DNA of 45,798 nucleotides, from positions 1-45,798 of the forward strand of contig QHYM01000107.1 of the NCBI GenBank assembly GCA_003223295.1, in the 5' to 3' direction. A program made the translations under genes and the position numbers. Source of the stretch: Acidobacteriota bacterium (GTDB taxonomy: Bacteria > Acidobacteriota > Terriglobia > Acidiferrales > UBA7541). This document shows, piece by piece, positions 24,710 to 31,436 of this stretch (the first letter of the stretch is position 1; each line of letters opens with the position of its first letter). The notes beneath the pieces were generated by a model. That model was not told the origin of the DNA and made no database searches. It worked only from the letters and a program-made list of their open reading frames with translations.

Positions 24710-25933
24710 ATGCGCCGCATCCTTACAATTCTGTGTGTCAGCACTTCCTTGGTGGCAGGAATCTTCTTGTCGCGCGGAGCGTCGGCAGACGACATCGCCG
24801 AGCGCGCGAAGAAGCTACACTTCTCTTCGATCGTACTCGACACCCACGACGACACCACGCAGCGCTTTTTCTCCAAGGACTACGACCTCGGCAAGCGCAA
24901 TCCCGACGGCCACGTGGACATTCCGCGCATGCGCGAAGGCGGCATGAATGCGATTTTCTTTTCTATTTGGATCGACGGGCGAATCATGGGTCCGCCCGCG
25001 GTCCAGAAAGCGCTCGACCAGATTGATGCCGTTCACGAAAATGTCGCCAGGTATTCGAAGGACTTGGCCTTCTGCCGCACCGCAGAAGAGGTACTCCGGG
25101 CCCACGCACAGGGAAAGATAGCAGCGCTTATCGGCGTCGAGGGCGGCCACATGATTGGCAATGACATTCGCATCCTCCGCATGTTCGGCGACCTGGGCGT
25201 GCGCTACATGACGCTTTCGCATTTCTATAACGACGAATGGGCGGACTCCTCGACTGACAAGCCCGTCCACAACGGCCTCACTGATTTCGGCAAGGATATT
25301 GTTCGTGAAATGAACCGTCAGGGAATCATGGTGGACATTTCCCACGTCAGCGACAAAACGTTCTATGACGCGCTGGAAGTGAGCAAAGCGCCTCTCATGG
25401 CCTCGCATTCCTCCTGCCGCGCGCTCTGCAATCATCCCCGGGATGTGTCCGACGACATGATCAAGGCCTTGGCTGCCAAAGGTGGTGTCATTCAAATTAA
25501 CTACGAGCGCAGCTTTATCGACCAGGCCTACAAAGACGCCTCCGACAAGTTGTCCGGAGGAGTGGTCGCGCAGTTCGACGCCATCACGAAAACTTGCGGC
25601 GACGATCAGGAATGCGTCACGCGGAAGATGACGGACGCACAAAAGCAATTGACTGCGGAAGGCAAACTTCCGCACGTGAGCTGGGAAAAGATCATCGAGC
25701 ACATTGACCACGTCGTGAAACTGGTCGGGCCGGATCACGTTGGCCTTGGCTCCGATTTCGATGGCGCGAGCATGCCTGACGGCATGGAAGATTGCTCGAA
25801 ACTCCCGAAAATCACTGAAGCCCTGATGCGCAAGGGCTACAAGGACGACGACATTCGCAAAATCCTCGGCGGCAATTTGCTGCGCGTAATGGAACAAACG
25901 GAAAAGGTCAGCAGGGAAATGCAAGCGCGGTAA
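24710..25933 (+). CDS. exported M19 membrane-dipeptidase-type peptidase, copy 1
   Basis: Zinc dipeptidase of the renal dipeptidase (M19) family with about 407 residues. A signal peptide (MRRILTILCVSTSLVAGIFLSRGASA) sends it to the periplasm. Zinc ligands are visible in VLDTHDDTTQRF (His-x-Asp), IGVEGGHMI (bridging Glu), ISHVSDKTFYDAL and SHSSCRAL (His), and GLGSDFDGA (Asp). It presumably releases amino acids from dipeptides, including D-amino-acid peptides. I start at the ATG at 24710, which gives a clean signal peptide and follows a GGGGGA tract; an upstream TTG-type start at 24692 is less likely. A close paralogue follows 25 bp downstream. Confidence 0.9.
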   Translation: MRRILTILCVSTSLVAGIFLSRGASADDIAERAKKLHFSSIVLDTHDDTTQRFFSKDYDLGKRNPDGHVDIPRMREGGMNAIFFSIWIDGRIMGPPAVQKALDQIDAVHENVARYSKDLAFCRTAEEVLRAHAQGKIAALIGVEGGHMIGNDIRILRMFGDLGVRYMTLSHFYNDEWADSSTDKPVHNGLTDFGKDIVREMNRQGIMVDISHVSDKTFYDALEVSKAPLMASHSSCRALCNHPRDVSDDMIKALAAKGGVIQINYERSFIDQAYKDASDKLSGGVVAQFDAITKTCGDDQECVTRKMTDAQKQLTAEGKLPHVSWEKIIEHIDHVVKLVGPDHVGLGSDFDGASMPDGMEDCSKLPKITEALMRKGYKDDDIRKILGGNLLRVMEQTEKVSREMQAR

Positions 25934-25958
25934 CAGCCTTTTGATGTTTCATGGAGAA

Positions 25959-27197
25959 ATGAGAATTGAGATGCTCGGAATCCTCTTTAGGTCCACACTC
26001 TGCGTTTCGACCGCTTTGCTGGTGGCGGCTGCCGTGAACTCCGACGATATTTCTACACGCGCCCGGAAACTACACTGTTCATCCATCGTTGTGGATACCC
26101 ACGACGACACGACCCAACGCTTTCTTGACGCAAAATTCGACATCGGCGCGCGCCATGCCGACGGCAGCATCGATGTTCCGCGCATGCGCGCAGGCGGTTT
26201 GGGCGCAATTTTCTTTTCCGTTTGGATTCCCAGCAAAGTCACAGGCCCGGACGCGGTTAATCGGGCACTTACACAGATAGACGCCGTTCGCGAGCAAGTG
26301 CGCGCGCACCCGAAAGACCTTGCCCTGGCGACCACCGCCGCGGAAGTTCGCACTGCGCACAAACAGGGCAAGATCGCGGCGCTTATGGGCGTCGAGGGCG
26401 GCCACATGATCAACTCCGACCTCGACGCGCTGCGCAAATTCGCCGGGCTTGGTGTTCGCTACGTGACGCTAACGCACAGCGGCAACTGCGAATGGGCGGA
26501 TTCTTCCACTGACAAGCCCGTTCACAATGGTCTTACCGATTTCGGCAAAGACGTCGTCCGCGAAATGAACCGCCTCGGTGTGATTGTGGACATTTCCCAC
26601 GTCAGCGACAAAACTTTCTACGACGCTCTCGAAATCAGCAAAGCTCCGATGATCGCATCGCACTCCTCATGCCGCGCCCTTTGCGACGCCCGCCGCAACA
26701 TGACTGACCAGATGATGAAGGACCTTGCCGCGAAGGGGGGCGTGGTGCAGATCAATTATCATTCGGGGTTCCTAAGCCAGGAATTCCTGAATGCGGAAGT
26801 GGCGAATCCGGAGATCAACAAGGCCATGGCTGCAGAAGTTCAGAAGCGGTGCGGAGACGACGAAGCCTGCCAGTTGATTGAAGGCGACCGTCTCACGCGC
26901 CAATACGTAGAGCAGGGAAAGTTGCCGCGCGTGGACTGGACGAAAATCATCGCACATATTGATCATGCCGTGAAAGTAGCGGGGGTAGACCACGTGGGCC
27001 TGGGCTCCGATTTCGACGGTGCCAATATGCCTTACGGCATGGAAGACGCTACCAAGCTTCCCAAAATCACCGATGCGCTTTTGAAAAAAGGCTATTCCGA
27101 AGGTGACGTAAAGAAGATTCTCGGCGAAAATACATTGCGCGTCATGGCTGAAGTGGAGGGCGTCAGCCGGGAACTGTCCAGGCAACCACGTAAATAG
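25959..27197 (+). CDS. exported M19 membrane-dipeptidase-type peptidase, copy 2
   Basis: Tandem paralogue of the preceding gene, about 412 residues, with the same signal-peptide layout (LFRSTLCVSTALLVAAA) and the same zinc motifs: VVDTHDDTTQRF, MGVEGGHMI, ISHVSDKTFYDAL, SHSSCRAL and GLGSDFDGA. The two copies are nearly identical around the metal site but diverge in the segments after KGGVxQINY, which line the substrate entrance. Different dipeptide preferences are therefore plausible. The start is uncertain: in-frame ATGs occur at 25944, 25959 and 25971, and all leave a signal peptide; I chose 25959. It is probably cotranscribed with copy 1. Confidence 0.88.
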   Translation: MRIEMLGILFRSTLCVSTALLVAAAVNSDDISTRARKLHCSSIVVDTHDDTTQRFLDAKFDIGARHADGSIDVPRMRAGGLGAIFFSVWIPSKVTGPDAVNRALTQIDAVREQVRAHPKDLALATTAAEVRTAHKQGKIAALMGVEGGHMINSDLDALRKFAGLGVRYVTLTHSGNCEWADSSTDKPVHNGLTDFGKDVVREMNRLGVIVDISHVSDKTFYDALEISKAPMIASHSSCRALCDARRNMTDQMMKDLAAKGGVVQINYHSGFLSQEFLNAEVANPEINKAMAAEVQKRCGDDEACQLIEGDRLTRQYVEQGKLPRVDWTKIIAHIDHAVKVAGVDHVGLGSDFDGANMPYGMEDATKLPKITDALLKKGYSEGDVKKILGENTLRVMAEVEGVSRELSRQPRK

Positions 27198-27240
27198 GAT
27201 TTGCTTCAACCCCGTTGACTCCAGAGGAGAAGGAACGACG

Positions 27241-28029
27241 ATGCGAAAATTAGCGGCAGTAATTCTTGTTGGTTTGTTTTATCTGACGATGCAAACGTGG
27301 GCGCAGACTTCCACGCAGGCTCCCGCAAAGCCGAAGCCAACGGCGCCCACCGCTGGCAAGCCTGCGGCGGCGGCAGCCACCTATGATCGAACTTTGCTTC
27401 GTCCCACGATGCTCAAAGAAACAGCTCCGGAAACGTTCCAGGTCAGATTCGAGACCACCCGCGGCGATTTCGTCATGACCGTCACCCGCTCCTGGGCGCC
27501 CATTGGAGTGGATCGCTTCTACAACCTCGTCAAGCATCATTTCTACGACAACATGGTGGTGTTCCGCGCCGTTCCGGGTTTCGTGGTGCAATTTGGTATC
27601 AGTTCCTACCCGGCCGTGTCTGCCGCCTGGAGCAAGGCCGATATAAAGGACGACCCCGTGACGCAGAGCAACAAGCGCGGGTTTGTGACCTACGCCAAAA
27701 CGCCGGCGCCCAACTCGCGCTCCACGCAGATCTTCATCAGCCTCCGGGACAACTCTTTTCTGGATACTCAGGGATTCGCGCCTTTTGGCGTGGTCGACGC
27801 GGCCGGCATGAAAGTTGTAGAGATGCTCTACGACCAGTATGGGGACCAGCCCACCAACGAGCAGGATCAGATCTCGAAGGCCGGAAAAGCCTATCTCGAC
27901 AGCAAGTACCCTAAGCTGGATGTCATTAAGCAAGCCACGGTGGTCGGCCCCGCGGCAGCGGCCACAGCTGCTCCCCCCAAGCCTGCGGCCCCCAAGGCCA
28001 CGGCTCCTCCGGCCCAAAAGCCGCAATAA
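27241..28029 (+). CDS. exported cyclophilin-type peptidyl-prolyl isomerase
   Basis: Periplasmic protein-folding catalyst of 262 residues. A signal peptide (to TWA, about residue 21) and a Lys/Pro/Ala-rich linker precede the cyclophilin domain (about 65-215): VRFETTRGDFVMTV, WAPIGVDRFYNLVKHHFYDNMVVFR, FVVQFGI, STQIFISLRDNSFLDTQGFAPFG. A second Ala/Pro/Lys-rich tail closes the protein, possibly contacting the wall. The catalytic Arg in VVFRAVPGF is present. An AGGAGAAGG ribosome binding site lies just upstream. It follows the two dipeptidases on the same strand and may share periplasmic proteostasis duty. Confidence 0.92.
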   Translation: MRKLAAVILVGLFYLTMQTWAQTSTQAPAKPKPTAPTAGKPAAAAATYDRTLLRPTMLKETAPETFQVRFETTRGDFVMTVTRSWAPIGVDRFYNLVKHHFYDNMVVFRAVPGFVVQFGISSYPAVSAAWSKADIKDDPVTQSNKRGFVTYAKTPAPNSRSTQIFISLRDNSFLDTQGFAPFGVVDAAGMKVVEMLYDQYGDQPTNEQDQISKAGKAYLDSKYPKLDVIKQATVVGPAAAATAAPPKPAAPKATAPPAQKPQ

Positions 28030-28092
28030 ATGATGCTCGGCATTGATTACTTTTTTGAATCTCATGCATCTAATCTTTTTGAGGTGGTCTCT

Positions 28093-28122
28093 TTGACAAG
28101 AACACCCCTCAGAAAGTATCCT
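28093..28122 (+). promoter_or_regulatory. promoter of the sulfite reductase leader
   Basis: A perfect TTGACA (28093-28098) and TATCCT (28117-28122) are 18 bp apart. The expected transcription start is about 28129-28131, at or within two bases of the ATGATG of the Cys-rich leader ORF, so the leader would be translated from an essentially leaderless mRNA. Confidence 0.75.
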
Positions 28123-28130
28123 GCTGCTTT

Positions 28131-28226
28131 ATGATGAACTGCGGCCAGATGATGTGTTGTCCCTGTGCGTGCAACGCTGCGTGTTGCATGTCACCCATCT
28201 CTGGCCAGAGGAGTTTCCGGACTTAG
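28131..28226 (+). CDS. Cys/Met-rich leader peptide (31 aa), candidate cysteine sensor
   Basis: Tiny ORF of 31 codons between a consensus promoter and an intrinsic terminator, ahead of the sulfite reductase genes. Cys occurs at positions 4, 9, 10, 12, 14, 18 and 19 and Met at 1, 2, 7, 8 and 20, so 12 of 31 residues contain sulfur; codons TGC and TGT cluster at 28155-28187. Such a density is not expected of a structural protein and resembles amino-acid leader peptides and the polycysteine leaderless ORFs described upstream of sulfur genes in mycobacteria. No ribosome binding site is well spaced, in keeping with leaderless translation. I infer that ribosome stalling at Cys codons senses cysteinyl-tRNA. 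Confidence 0.65.
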   Translation: MMNCGQMMCCPCACNAACCMSPISGQRSFRT

Positions 28227-28294
28227 CCTAGCTTAATCATCAAGTTCCGAAGCCCACTCGCCAGAAAAGCTGGTAAGTGGGCTTTTTTGTTTTT
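28143..28294 (+). promoter_or_regulatory. candidate ribosome-mediated attenuator (segments 1-4)
   Basis: By eye, four RNA segments give competing pairings. Segment 1 GGCCAGA (28143-28149) pairs perfectly with segment 2 TCTGGCC (28200-28206). Segment 2 (28201-28211, CTGGCCAGAGG) can instead pair imperfectly with segment 3 (28254-28264, which contains CTCGCCAG), nine pairs over eleven positions. Segment 3 is the 5' arm of the terminator closed by segment 4 (28270-28284). Segment 1 lies directly before the Cys codon cluster. This is the classic anti-antiterminator, antiterminator and terminator layout. It is inference from base pairing and has not been folded computationally. Confidence 0.5.
28250..28294 (+). 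terminator. intrinsic terminator in the sulfite reductase leader
   Basis: The outer stem AAGCCCACT/AGTGGGCTT (28250-28258 and 28276-28284) continues into the inner stem CCAG/CTGG (28261-28264 and 28270-28273) around an AAAAG loop. It is followed by a T-rich tract with a single G (28283-28294). It sits between the leader ORF and the sulfite reductase ATG at 28338, so unconditional termination would silence the operon; control by attenuation is the obvious reading. Confidence 0.9.
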
Positions 28295-28337
28295 AGTGAC
28301 GATCTTTCGCGAGGAATGGATTTGGGGGCCACGGTTT

Positions 28338-29573
28338 ATGACTGTCGCAACAACAAATGAAATCGAAGAAAGGCACAGCCGCGAAGCCATTGAAGCGGAG
28401 ATCGCGCATTTTGAAGAGCGCGCGCAGCAGCTTCGCAGCGGCACCATCACCGAAGAACAGTTCCGCCCGTTCCGCTTGAAGCACGGCACCTACGGTCAGC
28501 GCCAGCCGGGCTTCCAGATGTTGCGCGTAAAAGTCGCCGCGGGCGTGCTGAAGCCCTCGCACCTTCGCGTCTTGGCGCGGATTGCCGACGAATACTCCAC
28601 GGGCCGCGGTCATCTCACCACTCGCGAAAACGTCCAGTTTCATTTCGTCAAACTCGAGAATGTTCCCGCTGCCATGCGTTTGCTCGCGGACTGCGGGCTG
28701 ACCACGCGCGAAGCGTGCGGCAATACGGTGCGCAACGTGACCGCCTGCCCGGTCGCGGGCATTTGCCCCGGCGAGGCGTTTGACGTCACTCCGTACGCTT
28801 TGGGCGTTTCTCGTTACCTCCTGCGCCATCCGGATTTTCATGATTTGCCTCGCAAATTCAAAATCGCTTTCTCCGGATGCGCCGACGATGGAGGTTGCGC
28901 GGTTGCTGGCATCCACGATGTTGGTCTGATCGCACAGGTTCGCGGTTCGAACGGCACCGCCCACCGCGGCTTCAAAGTTCTTGTCGGCGGCGGGCTAGGA
29001 AGCCTGCCGACCGAAGCTGCCGTTCTCGTGGATTTCTTGCCAGAAGAGGAATTACTGCCGACGATTCAAGCCGTTCTCCGCGTCTTCAGCGAAACCGGCA
29101 ACCGCAAGAACAAGTTCAAAGCGCGCCTGAAATTCGTGCTGCGCGAAAAGGGCATCGACGAGCTCCGCCGCCTGGTCTTCGAGAAACGCAAAACCTCGCA
29201 AGCGCCTGCCGAAGTCTTCACCGCGCCTTCTCCGATCCAGCCGGCGCTCGTCAACATTTCTCCTGCTCCTTTGACCCTCGCTTTGGACAATGGCGCATCG
29301 GATTCCGAATACGACAGCTGGGCTGAACACAACCTGATGCCGCAGCGCCAGACGGGCTACGGCGCCATCTGGATCAAGCTCCCCGCTGGAACGTTTCACA
29401 GCCGTCAGATGCGCGGCCTCGCCAACCTTCTCGAAAGTCAAGATCTCACGGGCGTGCGCATCGCCGTCAATCAGGACCTGGTGATTCCGTGGGTGCCGTT
29501 CGACCGCGTGCGCGCCATCTACAATGAACTTCGCGCCCTCGACTTGGCTATTCCCGGCGCTCACCATTTCTGA
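28338..29573 (+). CDS. nitrite/sulfite reductase hemoprotein, N-terminal part (frameshifted)
   Basis: First ~410 residues of a siroheme nitrite/sulfite reductase, probably the assimilatory sulfite reductase that makes sulfide for cysteine synthesis. Ferredoxin-like half-domains are visible (FRPFRLKHGTYGQRQPGFQMLRVKV, GRGHLTTRENVQFHFVK, ACGNTVRNVTACP, FKIAFSGCADDGGCAV), then the second repeat (RQTGYGAIWIKLPAGTFHS). The frame stops at TGA 29571-29573 just after IPGAHH, immediately before the siroheme-cluster cysteines, which continue in the +1 frame. I start at ATG 28338, preceded by GGGGG; the frame is open upstream only through the terminator. As read, this piece alone cannot bind siroheme-[4Fe-4S]. 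Confidence 0.88.
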   Translation: MTVATTNEIEERHSREAIEAEIAHFEERAQQLRSGTITEEQFRPFRLKHGTYGQRQPGFQMLRVKVAAGVLKPSHLRVLARIADEYSTGRGHLTTRENVQFHFVKLENVPAAMRLLADCGLTTREACGNTVRNVTACPVAGICPGEAFDVTPYALGVSRYLLRHPDFHDLPRKFKIAFSGCADDGGCAVAGIHDVGLIAQVRGSNGTAHRGFKVLVGGGLGSLPTEAAVLVDFLPEEELLPTIQAVLRVFSETGNRKNKFKARLKFVLREKGIDELRRLVFEKRKTSQAPAEVFTAPSPIQPALVNISPAPLTLALDNGASDSEYDSWAEHNLMPQRQTGYGAIWIKLPAGTFHSRQMRGLANLLESQDLTGVRIAVNQDLVIPWVPFDRVRAIYNELRALDLAIPGAHHF

Positions 29574-30096
29574 TGTCACCGGCTGCCCGGGAGCCACCAC
29601 GTGTAACCTTGGCATCACGCGTTCGCTCACGTTGGCTGACGAACTCTCGCGCGCCCTGGAAGGCTACGACGATCCCGAAATCCAGAAGCTCCGCATCAAG
29701 ATCAGCGGCTGCCCAAATTCCTGCGGCCACCATCACATTGCGGATATCGGCTTTTACGGGAACATGCGGAAGATTGAAGACCAGCAGGCGCCCTACTATC
29801 AACTGCTCCTCGGAGGCAAAGTGAGTGCCGATGGCGTGCACTTTGGCCGTCAAATCATGGCTGTTCCTGCGCGCCCCATTCCTGCAATCATCCGCGAGCT
29901 CCTGGCCTTTTATCAGCGAGAGCGTCAGAGCGGCGAATCGTTCTCCTCTTGGGTGGGGCGTACGCCCGACAAAGCGATTGTCGAGCGGCTTCATCCGCTG
30001 ACGGAAGTCACGAACTCTACCGAAGACATTTTTCTCGATTGGGGCGATACCGAGACTTTTTCTCTTAAACTGGGCCGCGGCGAGTGCGCCGCCTAA
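29566..30096 (+). CDS. nitrite/sulfite reductase hemoprotein, C-terminal part (other frame)
   Basis: Continuation of the reductase in the +1 frame. It opens ISDVTGCPGATTCNLGITRS (Cys-x5-Cys) and goes on to KISGCPNSCGHHHIADIGFYG (Cys-x3-Cys), the four ligands of the siroheme-bridged [4Fe-4S] cluster. The C-terminal end LDWGDTETFSLKLGRGECAA completes a protein of about 585 residues in total, normal for the family. An ATG in this frame exists at 29524, but the residues it would add are not family-like. Either a base is lost or gained near 29560-29572, the site is recoded, or the gene is newly broken; the well-preserved C-terminal codons favour a recent event or a sequence error. Confidence 0.85.
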   Translation: MSDVTGCPGATTCNLGITRSLTLADELSRALEGYDDPEIQKLRIKISGCPNSCGHHHIADIGFYGNMRKIEDQQAPYYQLLLGGKVSADGVHFGRQIMAVPARPIPAIIRELLAFYQRERQSGESFSSWVGRTPDKAIVERLHPLTEVTNSTEDIFLDWGDTETFSLKLGRGECAA

Positions 30097-30108
30097 AGGA
30101 GCACATCG

Positions 30109-30252
30109 ATGAGTGCAGCACCAAATTCGAACGCAAACGCTGTAAAGGCTGGCCAACGCTGGAAGTTATCGCTCGACTCTTGGGCCGTCGTTGTTGCGCT
30201 TCTGGCGGCGCTGCTGGTTCGTGCGGGAATCTTCAAACACATTCCGTGGTGA
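30109..30252 (+). CDS. 47-aa single-helix membrane peptide
   Basis: Short gene with a good AAAGGA ribosome binding site (30095-30100). The product begins with a polar MSAAPNSNANAVKAGQ and has one transmembrane helix, WAVVVALLAALLVRAGIF, ending in KHIPW. It sits 12 bp after the sulfite reductase and 26 bp before the YeiH-type exporter, all in one direction. It may be a small subunit or assembly factor of the exporter; that is inference from position only. It is too short to assign by family resemblance. Confidence 0.65.
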   Translation: MSAAPNSNANAVKAGQRWKLSLDSWAVVVALLAALLVRAGIFKHIPW

Positions 30253-30278
30253 GAAATCCGCTCACGAGGAGATGACAG

Positions 30279-31364
30279 ATGGCTGATGTGCTTACGGTTC
30301 CCCAGGTCCAACCGGTGCAGCCTGCTTTGCGCTATTTGCGCGTGATACCGGGAGTGCTGCTGCTCTTTGCCATCGGCTACGCGGGAAAATTGCTCGAACA
30401 AAATGTCGGCGGGTACGCCAAATCGCACCACTGGACGTTTCCCAACATCGAATACGTTTTGTGGGCCATCGTCCTTGGCCTCCTCATTTCCAATACAGCG
30501 GGCGTCCCGGAGATTTTTCGTAGCGGCGTCGCCACCTACGAGTTCTGGCTCAAGGCCGGCATCGTGCTTCTGGGCTCGCGGTTTCTACTCGGCGACATTC
30601 TCAAGCTCGGTGGCGTCAGCCTCGTGCTCGTGGCCATCGAAATCACCGGCTCCATCGCCTTCATGACCTTCCTGGGCCGCGCTTTCAAACTCAAACCCAA
30701 GCTGACGTCGCTTCTCGCCGTGGGTTCCGCGGTTTGCGGCGTGAGCGCCATCATCGCTACGAAAGGCGCTATCGAAGCCGACGACGAGGAATCTTCTTTC
30801 TCCATCGCCGCGATCCTTGCGCTCGGCGCTTTCGCGCTCTTCACGTTTCCTGTGATTGGCCACTTCCTCCATCTCAGCGACAAGGCCTATGGCCTCTGGG
30901 CCGGCCTCGGTGTGGACAATACCGCGGAAGCCACCGCCGCTGGCGCGCTCTACTCTGACGCCGCAGGCAAGCTCGCCGTCCTCGTCAAGTCCACGCGCAA
31001 CGCCATGATCGGTTTCGTCGTTCTTGCCTACGCCATCTACTGGGCAAGCAAGGGAAAAGCTCAGGTGGTAGGGAACAAGCCCGCATTTCTCTGGCAGAAA
31101 TTCCCCAAGTTCGTGCTGGGTTTCCTGCTCATCTCCGTGCTCGCCACTTATGGCTTTTTCAGCAAGGATCAAGTCGGCGCGCTGGCCAATCTTTCCCGTT
31201 GGGCGTTCCTCTTGACTTTTGCAGGCGTTGGTCTCCGCACGAATTTTCAGGAAATGCGCAAGCAGGGGCTTCGGCCTTTCGCGGTGGGCGCGATCGGCGA
31301 GGTGGTCATCGCAGGGTTTACACTCGGTTTGGTTTACGGCGCAGGCAAAATCTTCGGCTGGTAG
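30279..31364 (+). CDS. YeiH/UPF0324-family putative sulfate exporter
   Basis: Ten- to eleven-helix membrane protein of 361 residues of the YeiH (UPF0324, Cons_hypoth698) family, annotated as putative sulfate or sulfite exporters. Recognisable family segments are YVLWAIVLGLLISNT, AGIVLLGSRFLLGDILKLGG, SLLAVGSAVCGVSAIIATKGAI, LGVDNTAEATAAGALYSDAAG, VKSTRNAMIGFVVL and AGVGLRTNFQEMRKQGLRPFAVG. A GAGGAG ribosome binding site is at 30266-30271. Being downstream of sulfite reductase and the same leader, it probably exports excess sulfite or sulfate. The transported species is not proven for the family as a whole. Confidence 0.9.
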   Translation: MADVLTVPQVQPVQPALRYLRVIPGVLLLFAIGYAGKLLEQNVGGYAKSHHWTFPNIEYVLWAIVLGLLISNTAGVPEIFRSGVATYEFWLKAGIVLLGSRFLLGDILKLGGVSLVLVAIEITGSIAFMTFLGRAFKLKPKLTSLLAVGSAVCGVSAIIATKGAIEADDEESSFSIAAILALGAFALFTFPVIGHFLHLSDKAYGLWAGLGVDNTAEATAAGALYSDAAGKLAVLVKSTRNAMIGFVVLAYAIYWASKGKAQVVGNKPAFLWQKFPKFVLGFLLISVLATYGFFSKDQVGALANLSRWAFLLTFAGVGLRTNFQEMRKQGLRPFAVGAIGEVVIAGFTLGLVYGAGKIFGW

Positions 31365-31436
31365 TTGGATTCAACGCAAGCAAATTGGCGATGAAGTGAT
31401 CCTGTGGTGCAGCTGGTTTCGTTCTGACGCCGTGCG

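Noticed and set aside
24815-25924. 369-codon minus-strand open frame opposite the first dipeptidase
   Set aside because: It is the antisense of a well-supported gene with zinc motifs. Long antisense frames are common in GC-rich codon use, and this one has no family resemblance.
29560-29580. Programmed frameshift in the sulfite reductase
   Set aside because: Considered because a TGA ends the first frame. The P-site codon TTC cannot re-pair well after a +1 slip (TCT), and no Shine-Dalgarno-like stimulator is evident, so an indel is more likely.
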